A stretch of 50,252 bases of DNA from a virus. The stretch lies in the IMG/VR virus record IMGVR_UViG_3300025138_000064, positions 1 to 50,252 of that record; one strand, 5' to 3'. Positions 22,554 through 30,851 of this stretch are shown piece after piece. The position numbers were made by a program, and so were the translations under genes. Below the pieces are notes generated by a model. That model had not been told where the DNA came from. It searched no databases and saw only the letters and a list, made by a program, of their open reading frames with translations. Within the stretch, counting starts at the first letter, position 1. Every line of letters starts with the position of its first letter.

Positions 22554-24656
22554 ATGTCTAAACTATTAATTATATGTCCCCATTTATCAACTGGGGGAGC
22601 ACCTCAATATTGCTTAGATTATTTAAAACATCATAAACAAGAATATTCTGAAATTAAACTCATAGAATTTACAGAATTTTCATCGGAATATGTTATACAA
22701 AAAAATAAAATAATTCAACTTTTAGGAGAAGAAAATGTATTTACTTTAGGTGAATATCATTCAAAAACTTTTAATAAAGATAAAGAAAAATTAATTCCTA
22801 TTGTAGAAAATTATTCACCTGATGTTATTTGGATGAATGAAATGCCAGAAGCTTATGAATATAAATTACCACCAAACACAGTTATGGATTTTCTTTATTC
22901 TCTTAAAAGAAAACATAAAATAATAGAAACAACTCACTTTAATGCATTCGATTTTTCTACAAAAACATTTATACCTGATGAATTTCTTTTTTGTTCTCCT
23001 AAACATATAAATGAATCTAAACATTTAAATGTTCCTAAAAAAGTTTGGCAAACTCCAATTGAAAATAATATAAGACCTAATAGAGAAGATACATTAAAAA
23101 ATTTAAATCTAGATCCATCTAAATATCATATATTAAATGTTGGGTTAATTAATAGTAATAAAAACCAAAAATATATTTTTGATCTAGCAGAAAAAACTCA
23201 AAATTTACCAATAGAATATCATTTTATAGGCAATCATTGTTTTATTGAAGATACAGGTATTTCAGATACTCAAAAATCTTTAGCTAACTGTAAATTATGG
23301 GGTGAAAAAGATAATGTAAATCAATTTATGTCTTGTATGGATTTATATTTATTCCCATCTTTAAAAGAATTAAATCCATTAACTGTAAAAGAAGCATTAT
23401 CATGGGATATGGATGTAGTAGCTAATTATGATGAAAATTATACAGATCAATATAAAGATTATAAAAATTTTAATGTAATTCAAGAAATAGATGTAGAAAA
23501 TTTTATTAAATCTAAAATATTATGTCCTGAATTTTTAGTTAGTTTTATAAATGGTCCTAAAATAGAAATAATAGATCCTAACTCAAACAATGAATATTTA
23601 ATAAAATTTATTGATAATAAGACTCACCATAACCATTATGAGACTATTTTAAAAGGAGGTTATTGGGGAGCTTCGGATTTAAAATATTTTATAGATTGGA
23701 AAATTGAAGTTTATAATAATAATAATAAAATTTACGAACATAATTATAATGCTAAAAATAAAAAAATACTTATCAATTTTGATAGTAAGGCAATAGGTGA
23801 TACTTTAGCATGGTTTCCTTATGTTGAAGAATTTAGAAAAAAACATCAATGCAAAGTTGTAGTATCAACTTTTCACAATAGTTGGTTTAAAAACAAATAC
23901 CCAGATATAGATTTTGTAAAACCTGGAGAAATTGTACATAATTTATATGCACAATATAATATAGGTTGGTTTTATAATAATGATGATAGTATAAATTATA
24001 AAAAAGTACCTATTAATTTTAGATTAAATGTTTTAGGAAAAACTTGTTCTAGTACTTTAGGATTAGAATATAAAGAATTAAAACCTTTATTATCATTTAA
24101 TAAAACTTCTCCTATAATAAAAGATCCTTATATTTGCATAGCACCACACGCATCAGCATTAGCAAAATATTGGAATTATTCTAATGGATGGCAAGAATTA
24201 ATAGATTATTTTAATTCTAAAGGATATAAAGTAATGATGATAACAGGTGAACCTTTAGGGGATGATTGGCATGATTCTAAATTAGGAGGAAAATTAAAAA
24301 ACGTAATTGATAGAACAGGAAAAATACCATTTGGTGATATAGCAAATGATTTAATGAATGCTAAAGCTTTTATAGGAGTAAGTAGTGGGTTAAGTTGGTT
24401 AAGTTGGGCATTAGGGTGTAATACTACAATCATATCAGGGTTTACACAACCTTTAACTGAAATGGAAGATTGTAATAGAATTTCAACACCTTTATCTGAA
24501 ATATGTAATGGATGTTTTAGTTATAATAAATTAGATGCTGGGGATTGGGAGTGGTGTCCTGAACATAAAGATACATTTAGACAATTTGAATGTACTAAAT
24601 CCATCCTCCCTTCTACAGTAATTGAGTCACTAAATCAACAATTAAAAATTTCTTGA
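22554..24656 (+). CDS. Fused glycosyltransferase: GT4-like N-terminus + BAHT-type (GT9) protein O-heptosyltransferase-like C-terminus
   Basis: A 700-residue protein with two GT-B units. The N-terminal unit (about 1-320) has HLSTGGAPQ near the start, LNVGLINSNKNQ, and an E-x7-E motif (ELNPLTVKE) typical of retaining GT4 enzymes. After a beta-rich linker (FINGPKIEIID and KYFIDWKIEVYN) the C-terminal unit (about 400-700) shows ILINFDSKAIGDTLAWFPYV, CIAPHASALAKYWNY, NGWQELIDYF and FIGVSSGLSWLSWALG. These and the linker match the bacterial autotransporter O-heptosyltransferase family (TibC/Aah type). Four cysteines, Cys651, Cys654, Cys668 and Cys680 (CX2C-X13-C-X11-C), fit the family's iron-finger. 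Such enzymes O-glycosylate Ser/Thr of repeat-rich surface proteins in the cytoplasm. The adjacent Ser/Thr-rich fibre is the obvious candidate acceptor. It has its own promoter; the sugar donor is unknown. Confidence 0.82.
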   Translation: MSKLLIICPHLSTGGAPQYCLDYLKHHKQEYSEIKLIEFTEFSSEYVIQKNKIIQLLGEENVFTLGEYHSKTFNKDKEKLIPIVENYSPDVIWMNEMPEAYEYKLPPNTVMDFLYSLKRKHKIIETTHFNAFDFSTKTFIPDEFLFCSPKHINESKHLNVPKKVWQTPIENNIRPNREDTLKNLNLDPSKYHILNVGLINSNKNQKYIFDLAEKTQNLPIEYHFIGNHCFIEDTGISDTQKSLANCKLWGEKDNVNQFMSCMDLYLFPSLKELNPLTVKEALSWDMDVVANYDENYTDQYKDYKNFNVIQEIDVENFIKSKILCPEFLVSFINGPKIEIIDPNSNNEYLIKFIDNKTHHNHYETILKGGYWGASDLKYFIDWKIEVYNNNNKIYEHNYNAKNKKILINFDSKAIGDTLAWFPYVEEFRKKHQCKVVVSTFHNSWFKNKYPDIDFVKPGEIVHNLYAQYNIGWFYNNDDSINYKKVPINFRLNVLGKTCSSTLGLEYKELKPLLSFNKTSPIIKDPYICIAPHASALAKYWNYSNGWQELIDYFNSKGYKVMMITGEPLGDDWHDSKLGGKLKNVIDRTGKIPFGDIANDLMNAKAFIGVSSGLSWLSWALGCNTTIISGFTQPLTEMEDCNRISTPLSEICNGCFSYNKLDAGDWEWCPEHKDTFRQFECTKSILPSTVIESLNQQLKIS

Positions 24657-24670
24657 TATTTATAACAAAA
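24656..24670 (+). promoter_or_regulatory. Late-type promoter motif 1 (ATATTTATAACAAAA)
   Basis: An exact motif copy that overlaps the last base of the glycosyltransferase stop codon and begins 30 bp upstream of the fibre gene at 24686. Confidence 0.6.
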
Positions 24671-24685
24671 TAAATATTTTTAAAT

Positions 24686-26446
24686 ATGCCATCTAATAAT
24701 CAATTTTCAAACACAGGAGTAGCAGACGGGCAACCTGTAGAAGCTTTTCAAGTATCACAATCTTTTGATGCATTTACAAAACAAAAAGATTATGATATAA
24801 CACTATCAGGTTCTTTAAATTTAACAGGCTCATTATTAATGACAGGTTCATTAATAAATGAATTTTCAGGACAATTTAAAACTTTAGGTTTAGGAGTAAC
24901 AGCTCCAAGTGAACCTACTATGCTTCATGTTAAAACATCAGATTCATCTAATGATCCACTTGTACTTATAGAAAGTGATGTAGCAACTGGTGATTCTATG
25001 ATATATGCTAAAAATCCAGATACAGAATGGAGATATGGTTTATCAGGAGCAAATTCAGATTCTTTTATAATACAAGAAAGTAAAGGTGGAACAGTTTATA
25101 TTCCTTTTAATATAGGAACAACAACACCAGATTATACATTTCAAATATTTAATGGAATTTTAGGTGTTGGATTAGGTACTGCATTTACTTCTAACCCATC
25201 AAGTTTAGACCCAGGTTCAATTCAGGCTTTAAATGTAATAAGTGGTAGTTTAGTTCAGGGAGTAACTATATCAGCAAGTGCAGCTGGTGAAAATATACAT
25301 GGTACATCTTCTTTTGCAAGTGAAGCAGTTATAGCTAATACTTCCTCATATATGCAGTTAGGAAATATAGATATGAGTGGGGGTAATGTAGCTGCATATT
25401 CTGCAAGTGGTAATTTTAATACTATCCATAATATAGTTACTACAGCAACTTCATCATTTAGTAGAGCTGCAATAAAAGGAGCAGGGATTGAGGGTAATGA
25501 TGGTTACCTAGTAATAAGTGGATCCTATAATCAATTATTTTTAGGAAACCCTGAACAAGCTGCAGGATCTGGTTTAAGAATGGAAATTGATGATAGTAAT
25601 GCTGAAGTTAGAATAAATGCAAGTGTTGCAAGTGGAGCAGGAAAGCTTTTAGTTAATGATCTTATAAGATCTAAATCATTAATAGCATCTGGTTCATCAA
25701 CTCCATCTTTAAGAGTAGGACCAAATACAACACAATTTACAAATGCATCATCAGCTTCTTTATTTACAAATGCTTTACAATTACATTATAATAGTGATGT
25801 GTATGTAGGTAACTATAGTGCAGGAACAAATGCTAAACTTAATTTAGTTATGGGTGGAACATCAAACCCAGTATTAACTATATCATCATCTAAAGATGCA
25901 ACTTTTCCAAGTAATACAGTTACATTTGATAGTACTAAAATTGGTGGTACTGCATTAACAGCAACAGGTTCATTATTTAAATTAAGTCAAGGAACAGTTG
26001 ATGCTAATAGAATAATGCAACAGCAAACTTTTAGAATGGCTTATCATCAATTAGCAGCAGCAGGTCCTGTTGTAGAAATTTTTCAATTAAATATGAACCC
26101 TTCAGTTGATCGTGAACCTACAATTGATCTAACAAATCTTTCAGGAGGTATAATTACTCTTAAAGCTACTATAGTAGGATCTACAAGTAATGTTGGGGAT
26201 AAGGGAGTTTCATATATTATTGCTCAAACATATAAAGTAGATGATAATGGAAATACTGCTCAAATTGGAACAAATACTATTATTCACAGCCAAGTTAGCT
26301 CAGGATTAAATCCAACAACAGCTGTAATAACTAATTCTTCAACAACAAGTCTTCTTAAAGTTAGAGTAAGTTCTGATAGTACATTAGCTTTAAGATATGG
26401 AGGGTTTGTAGAATGTACTTATCTTGCATTTGCAGTTGGTGCATAA
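24686..26446 (+). CDS. Putative tail fibre / virion structural protein
   Basis: A 586-residue beta-rich protein without a recognised domain. The N-terminus (DGQPVEAFQVSQSFDAFTKQKDYDITLSG in parts) is followed by short repeated Gly-Ser hydrophobic strands (SGSLNLTGSLLMTGSL), typical of a triple-stranded beta-helical or fibre shaft. The middle and C-terminal regions are rich in S, T, N and G (GSSTPSLRVGPNTTQ; SGLNPTTAVITNSSTTS). No enzyme or S74 domain is seen at the end. It forms a single-gene unit between a late motif and the small gene at 26504. A fibre or baseplate-decorating role is inferred from composition and neighbours. Confidence 0.55.
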   Translation: MPSNNQFSNTGVADGQPVEAFQVSQSFDAFTKQKDYDITLSGSLNLTGSLLMTGSLINEFSGQFKTLGLGVTAPSEPTMLHVKTSDSSNDPLVLIESDVATGDSMIYAKNPDTEWRYGLSGANSDSFIIQESKGGTVYIPFNIGTTTPDYTFQIFNGILGVGLGTAFTSNPSSLDPGSIQALNVISGSLVQGVTISASAAGENIHGTSSFASEAVIANTSSYMQLGNIDMSGGNVAAYSASGNFNTIHNIVTTATSSFSRAAIKGAGIEGNDGYLVISGSYNQLFLGNPEQAAGSGLRMEIDDSNAEVRINASVASGAGKLLVNDLIRSKSLIASGSSTPSLRVGPNTTQFTNASSASLFTNALQLHYNSDVYVGNYSAGTNAKLNLVMGGTSNPVLTISSSKDATFPSNTVTFDSTKIGGTALTATGSLFKLSQGTVDANRIMQQQTFRMAYHQLAAAGPVVEIFQLNMNPSVDREPTIDLTNLSGGIITLKATIVGSTSNVGDKGVSYIIAQTYKVDDNGNTAQIGTNTIIHSQVSSGLNPTTAVITNSSTTSLLKVRVSSDSTLALRYGGFVECTYLAFAVGA

Positions 26447-26474
26447 CAGTAATATAATTTTAAAGAAAAAATTA

Positions 26475-26489
26475 ATATGTATAACCGTA
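26475..26489 (+). promoter_or_regulatory. Variant of late-type motif 1 (ATATGTATAACCGTA)
   Basis: Differs from the consensus ATATTTATAACAAAA at the fifth base (G) and in the tail. The same T-to-G change occurs at 30012. It begins 29 bp upstream of the ATG at 26504, the spacing seen for exact copies, so it may be a weaker promoter. Confidence 0.4.
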
Positions 26490-26503
26490 ATAAAAATTAA
26501 AAA

Positions 26504-26758
26504 ATGAGTGAAAAAAAAGTTTTATCCCAAGAAGAAATTTCTGAATTAAAAGAATTACAAACTACTTTTAAAAATTTAACTGAAGTTTCGGGCGTTGTAG
26601 AAATGCAAAATTACAACATACAAATAAAAAAAGAACAATTGAAGTCAAGTTTACAAGAATTACAAAGAAAAGAATCTGATCTTGCTAAAAAATTAGAAGA
26701 TAAATATGGTCAGGGAAGCATTTCTTTAGAAACAGGTGAATTTTTACCAAGTAAATAG
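26504..26758 (+). CDS. Small coiled-coil protein of unknown function
   Basis: An 84-residue protein rich in Glu, Lys, Leu and Gln. Heptad-like spacing of Leu/Val/Ile runs from about residue 8 to 68 (EEISELKELQTTFKNL; QLKSSLQELQRKESDLAKKL), so it is predicted to be almost entirely coiled coil, ending in a short ISLETGEFLPS tail. It sits alone between two late motifs, just upstream of the sheath gene. It may be a tail-assembly helper or scaffold-like factor; no family is recognised. Confidence 0.7.
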   Translation: MSEKKVLSQEEISELKELQTTFKNLTEVSGVVEMQNYNIQIKKEQLKSSLQELQRKESDLAKKLEDKYGQGSISLETGEFLPSK

Positions 26759-26777
26759 ACTTTTGAAAAAATTTAGT

Positions 26778-26792
26778 ATATTTATCATAAAA
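26778..26792 (+). promoter_or_regulatory. Late-type motif 1 variant (ATATTTATCATAAAA)
   Basis: One or two differences from the consensus, beginning 25 bp upstream of the tail sheath ATG. It is preceded by TTTAGT, as at the 479 site (TTTAGTATATTTAT), but no TTGGAT box lies 17 bp upstream. Confidence 0.5.
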
Positions 26793-26802
26793 ATAACATA
26801 AA

Positions 26803-29418
26803 ATGGCAGAAACATTAATTTCCCCAGGAGTATTAGCAAGAGAAAACGATCAATCTCAAATTACTTCACAACCAGTACAGGCCGGAGCGGCTATCGTTGG
26901 TCCTACTGTGTTAGGTAAAAAAGGAATCCCAAAACTAGTAACTAGTTATTCAGAATATTTAGCCAATTTTGGAAGTACATTCCAAAGTGGTTCAGACGAA
27001 TACACATATTTTACTTCCGTATCGGCATATAACTATTTTAATAATGGAGGAACTTCATTATTAATAGATAGAGTTAACTCTGGATCATTTAGTCCAGCAG
27101 TTTCATCTTTAATCCCAGCTGTAGAAGCCGAAAGTGGTGCTCTAACAGTAGGTGCAAATATTTTAACTAGCTTAACAAGTGGCGGAACTGGTGGTACAGC
27201 AGCAACTTATTCTGATAAAGATCTTGCTACGGTAACTGGAACAGGTAGTGGTGGAAAAGCAGATCTTGTTGTATCTACTGCTAATGGAAAATTAGTAACA
27301 ACTGTAGACGATTTATTAGGTGAAGTTCAAACAGGAACAGCAGCTACATTAATGTCAGATGCTACTTACACAGATGTTGTATTAACACAAGGATCAGTAG
27401 TATCGGGTAAAGCAACTATTACAGTAACAGGTAATTCAGTAGTTTCTCCAGTAACAGTAACAACAGCAGGATCAGGATATGCAGCTGGAAACATAACAAT
27501 TGCAGCAGGAGCATTAGGAGCAGGATTATTTGTAGCAGGAACAGGCCCAGTACCAACAGGTACAGGAGCTGGTTATGCCGTAGGTGGTATACCAACAGCT
27601 TCAGGAGCAATTACAATTACAGCAGGTATGGTATCTGGTGGAGGAGAAGGTGGTACAATTAATTTTACCACAGATGCAGCAGGAGCAATTGCTTCATGTG
27701 TGTTAGCAATTGGAGCTAGTAAAAATTATACAGCATCATCTGTAATTACAGTTGATGCAGTAACATTAGCAGGGTCTTCATTAAATGCAGCTGGTACAGG
27801 AACAGCAGTAGTAACTTTATCATCATCAGAAGTACAAGATTCAGCTGGAGTAACAGTAGCAATAATAGCAGCTAACTTACTAACAGAAGTTACAGCAGCA
27901 ACAATAGACACAGCAGGATCAGGATATGCAGTAAATGACCAAGTACAAGTAGTAGCTGCCGATTTAGGTGGTGGTTCAGCAACAAATGCAGTATTTACAA
28001 TTACAGCAGCTGATTTAACAGACACAAATGTATTTACATTAGAATCAATTTCAGAAGGTAATATTATGAATAATACCGGAACTGAATCAGCTAATGGAGC
28101 ATTAATATCAGGTTCAAGAAATAATATTAGATGGGAAATACAAGCTCCTAATACAGGATCAGGTACATTTAGTTTAATTATTAGACAAGGTAATGATAAC
28201 TCAAAATCAAAATCAATATTAGAAATTTTCCCTAATGTTTCATTAGATCCAAAACAATCTAACTATGTAGCAAGAATTGTTGGTGATATGACAGAACAAT
28301 TAAGAGGATCAGGTACTGATTTATATGTTCAAACAACAGGATCTTATGCAAACGCATCTAGATATGTAAGAGTATCATCAGTTAATTTAAAAACTCCAGA
28401 CTATTTTGATAATAGTGGAATTGCAAAAGCAGAATTTACAGGATCTATTCCATCTGCTGCAAGTGGAACAATGGGTGGTGCAACAGGAGTGATAGTAGCA
28501 GCTAATCAAAATTACTACGATAAAATAAGTAATACAGATACTCAAGGTATTGATTCAGCAGCAATGGACGGTTACACAGATGCATTTAATTTATTAGCAA
28601 ATAAGGATGATTATAGATATAATATATTAACAGCCCCAGGATTAGTTTATGCTAATTCAGCAGCAGCAACTCCATTAAATACAGCAATTTCAAATGTGCA
28701 AGGTAGAGGAGATGCAATTTTTATAGTAGATTTAGAAAATTACGGATCAACAGTAACAGCAACTATAGGAACAGCAGCAAGTATAGATAATTCATATGCA
28801 GCAGCTTATTGGCCATGGTTACAATTAGCAGATCCAGATTCAAGACAATTAGTATGGGTGCCAGCATCAACGTTAATGCCTGGAGTATACGCGTATAACG
28901 ACAAGTCAGCTGAAGCATGGTTTGCTCCGGCGGGTATTAATAGAGGTGGTTTAGGTACGGTAGTACAAGCAGAAAGAAAATTAACTCAAACTAATAGAGA
29001 TGATTTATATACAGGAAAAGTTAATCCAATAGCTACGTTCCCAGGAAGAGGAGTTGTAGTATTTGGTCAGAAAACATTACAATCACAAGCATCAGCTTTA
29101 GATAGAGTAAATGTTAGAAGACTATTAATTGAACTTAAATCTTATATTTCACAAGTTGCTGATAATTTAGTATTTGAACAAAATACAGCAGCAACAAGAA
29201 ACGGATTTTTAGCTCAAGTAAATCCATATTTAGAGTCAGTACAACAAAGACAAGGTTTATACGCGTTTAAAGTTGTAATGGATGCTTCAAATAATGGCCC
29301 GGATGTTGTTGATAGAAACCAAATGGTAGGTGCAATATATTTACAGCCAACTAAAACAGCTGAATTTATTTACCTAGACTTTAACATTTTACCAACAGGA
29401 GCTCAGTTTCCATCGTAA
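26803..29418 (+). CDS. 18: Tail sheath protein, T4 gp18-like, with large decorated insert
   Basis: An 871-residue contractile sheath subunit. The N-terminus (TLISPGVLARENDQSQI and GAAIVGPTVLGKKGIPKLV), YFNNGGTSLLIDRV, and the C-terminal core (FAPAGINRGGL, NPIATFPGRGVVVFGQKTL, RVNVRRLLIELKSYI, FLAQVNPYL) are standard for T4-type sheaths. It is about 210 residues longer than T4 gp18 (659). Most of the excess is an Ala/Thr/Gly/Val-rich region at about residues 105-415 (27115-28050) holding GxGY units (TAGSGYAAGNITIAAGAL; TAGSGYAVNDQVQVVAADL) of the type also found in the virion protein at 2948. The insert follows the first sheath strands and should lie on the outer surface. A late motif precedes it and the tube gene follows. 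Confidence 0.95.
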   Translation: MAETLISPGVLARENDQSQITSQPVQAGAAIVGPTVLGKKGIPKLVTSYSEYLANFGSTFQSGSDEYTYFTSVSAYNYFNNGGTSLLIDRVNSGSFSPAVSSLIPAVEAESGALTVGANILTSLTSGGTGGTAATYSDKDLATVTGTGSGGKADLVVSTANGKLVTTVDDLLGEVQTGTAATLMSDATYTDVVLTQGSVVSGKATITVTGNSVVSPVTVTTAGSGYAAGNITIAAGALGAGLFVAGTGPVPTGTGAGYAVGGIPTASGAITITAGMVSGGGEGGTINFTTDAAGAIASCVLAIGASKNYTASSVITVDAVTLAGSSLNAAGTGTAVVTLSSSEVQDSAGVTVAIIAANLLTEVTAATIDTAGSGYAVNDQVQVVAADLGGGSATNAVFTITAADLTDTNVFTLESISEGNIMNNTGTESANGALISGSRNNIRWEIQAPNTGSGTFSLIIRQGNDNSKSKSILEIFPNVSLDPKQSNYVARIVGDMTEQLRGSGTDLYVQTTGSYANASRYVRVSSVNLKTPDYFDNSGIAKAEFTGSIPSAASGTMGGATGVIVAANQNYYDKISNTDTQGIDSAAMDGYTDAFNLLANKDDYRYNILTAPGLVYANSAAATPLNTAISNVQGRGDAIFIVDLENYGSTVTATIGTAASIDNSYAAAYWPWLQLADPDSRQLVWVPASTLMPGVYAYNDKSAEAWFAPAGINRGGLGTVVQAERKLTQTNRDDLYTGKVNPIATFPGRGVVVFGQKTLQSQASALDRVNVRRLLIELKSYISQVADNLVFEQNTAATRNGFLAQVNPYLESVQQRQGLYAFKVVMDASNNGPDVVDRNQMVGAIYLQPTKTAEFIYLDFNILPTGAQFPS

Positions 29419-29433
29419 AAATTAAAAAATTAG

Positions 29434-29448
29434 ATATTTATAATAAAA
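29434..29448 (+). promoter_or_regulatory. Late-type promoter motif 1 (ATATTTATAATAAAA)
   Basis: A one-base variant (T for C) of the recurrent motif, beginning 29 bp upstream of the tail tube ATG at 29463. It gives the highly expressed tube gene its own start between the sheath gene and a downstream terminator. Confidence 0.6.
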
Positions 29449-29462
29449 TAAAATAAAAGAAA

Positions 29463-29951
29463 ATGGCAGTATTAAACCCAAACGAAATATTTTTCACAGC
29501 TTTTGAACCAAAAGTAGCTAATAGATTTATAATGTATGTGGACGGAATTCCAGCTTATATCATAAAAGGTATTAGTGGAATGGGTTTCGCACAAGATGAA
29601 ATCGTACTTAATCATATCAATACTTATAGAAAAGTAAAAGGTAAATTAAGATGGAATGATATCACAATGCAATTATTTGATCCTATTACTCCTTCAGGAG
29701 CACAAGCTGTAATGGAATGGACAAGATTACATCATGAATCAGTAACTGGTAGAGATGGTTACTCAGATTTTTATAAAAAAGATCTTACAATTGATGTACT
29801 AGGTCCTGTAGGTGACGTAGTTTCTGAGTGGATTGTTAAAGGAGCATTTATTAAAGATGCATCATTTGGTGATTTTAACTGGGATACTGATGGAGAAGCA
29901 CAAAACATCGATCTAACAATTGGAATGGATTATTGTGTATTAAATTTCTAA
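29463..29951 (+). CDS. 19: Tail tube protein, T4 gp19-like
   Basis: A 162-residue protein, almost the exact length of T4 gp19 (163). It shows the expected pattern: NRFIMYVDGIPAYIIKGISG, IVLNHINTYRKVKGKLRWNDITMQLFDPI, MEWTRLHHE, and the closing strands VVSEWIVKGAFIKDASFGDF and EAQNIDLTIGMDYCVLNF. Gp19 hexamers stack to make the inner tube through which DNA passes. The gene lies directly after the sheath gene as in T4, flanked by a late motif and a terminator, consistent with high independent expression. Confidence 0.94.
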   Translation: MAVLNPNEIFFTAFEPKVANRFIMYVDGIPAYIIKGISGMGFAQDEIVLNHINTYRKVKGKLRWNDITMQLFDPITPSGAQAVMEWTRLHHESVTGRDGYSDFYKKDLTIDVLGPVGDVVSEWIVKGAFIKDASFGDFNWDTDGEAQNIDLTIGMDYCVLNF

Positions 29952-29977
29952 AAAACAAATTAAATATTTTAAAGAAT

Positions 29978-30004
29978 AGCTTGGCTTCGGTCAAGCTTTT
30001 TTTT
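29978..30004 (+). terminator. Rho-independent terminator after the tail tube gene
   Basis: An 8-bp stem (AGCTTGGC at 29978-29985 with GTCAAGCT at 29990-29997, one G-U pair) closes a stable cTTCGg tetraloop and runs into a T tract (29998-30004). Confidence 0.93.
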
Positions 30005-30011
30005 ATATTAT

Positions 30012-30026
30012 ATATGTATAATAAGA
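30012..30026 (+). promoter_or_regulatory. Variant of late-type motif 1 (ATATGTATAATAAGA)
   Basis: Resembles the 29434 copy apart from T-to-G at the fifth base, the same change as at 26475. It begins 42 bp upstream of the ATG at 30054, just after the tube terminator, where a new promoter is needed. Confidence 0.4.
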
Positions 30027-30053
30027 AATTAAGTTATAACAAATAAAATTTAT

Positions 30054-30851
30054 ATGGATAATACGCCAAAAACACCAATTCCTGCTGCCCCTTCACAAGC
30101 AGCACCGTCAAAACCAAAATTTAAATTCCCAACTGAATTTGTTGATTTACCTTCAAACGGGATAGTTTATCCTAAGAGTAACCCATTATCATTAGGTAAA
30201 TTAGAAATGAAATATATGACAGCTAAAGAAGAAGATATTATAACAAATCAGTCATACATTTCAAAAGGAATTATTATTGATAAATTATTAGAAGCATTAA
30301 TAGTTACTGAAGGAGTTGATGCTGGAGATCTTATTGTTGGTGATAAAAATGCGTTATTAGTCGCATCACGTGTGTTAGGATACGGTGCCCTTTATAAGTT
30401 CACATATGGCGGTGAGGATTATGAGTCTGACTTATCTACGTTGGAAAATAAAATAATTGATGAGTCTCTTTTTATAAAAGGAGAAAATAAATTTTCATTT
30501 CAAACACCCCATGGAGAAAATTTAATTGAATTCCAATTGATGACTGATAAAATAGATAAAAAAGTTGAAGCTGAATTAAGAGGATTAAAAAAGATTAATA
30601 AAAATGCTTCTCCTGAAATGTCTACTAGAATGAAACATATGATATTATCAGTAGATGGAAATTCAGATAAAAAAGAAATTAGAGATTTTGTTGATAATTA
30701 TTTCTTAGCAAGAGATGCAAAAGCCTTACGAGATCATATAATAGATTTCCAACCCGATGTGGACTTCTCGTTTGAACGGGAATTAAGTAACGGAGAAATA
30801 GAAGAAATTGACATTCCAATAGGTGCCAACTTTTTTTTCCCTGACGCCTAA
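30054..30851 (+). CDS. 26: Tail assembly / baseplate hub protein, T4 gp26-like
   Basis: A 265-residue protein similar to the T4-type baseplate hub assembly family. After a Pro/Ala-rich leader (TPIPAAPSQAAPSKPKF) it has FVDLPSNGIVYPKSNPL, LEMKYMTAKEEDIITNQSYI and GIIIDKLLEALI, the family hallmark block, then an alpha-helical C-terminal half (MSTRMKHMILSVDG; FVDNYFLARDAKALRDHI). The gene lies between tail tube and tape measure, the position of tail assembly chaperones in long-tailed phages. Its last codons include a run of eight T (30831-30838) and overlap the next reading frame by 29 nt. A frameshift could therefore make a longer fusion product, as with lambda G/GT. A late motif variant lies upstream. 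Confidence 0.75.
   Translation: MDNTPKTPIPAAPSQAAPSKPKFKFPTEFVDLPSNGIVYPKSNPLSLGKLEMKYMTAKEEDIITNQSYISKGIIIDKLLEALIVTEGVDAGDLIVGDKNALLVASRVLGYGALYKFTYGGEDYESDLSTLENKIIDESLFIKGENKFSFQTPHGENLIEFQLMTDKIDKKVEAELRGLKKINKNASPEMSTRMKHMILSVDGNSDKKEIRDFVDNYFLARDAKALRDHIIDFQPDVDFSFERELSNGEIEEIDIPIGANFFFPDA

Noticed and set aside
27726-28025. Minus-strand frame inside the sheath insert
   Set aside because: Arises from the Ala/Thr/Val-rich insert; no supporting signals.
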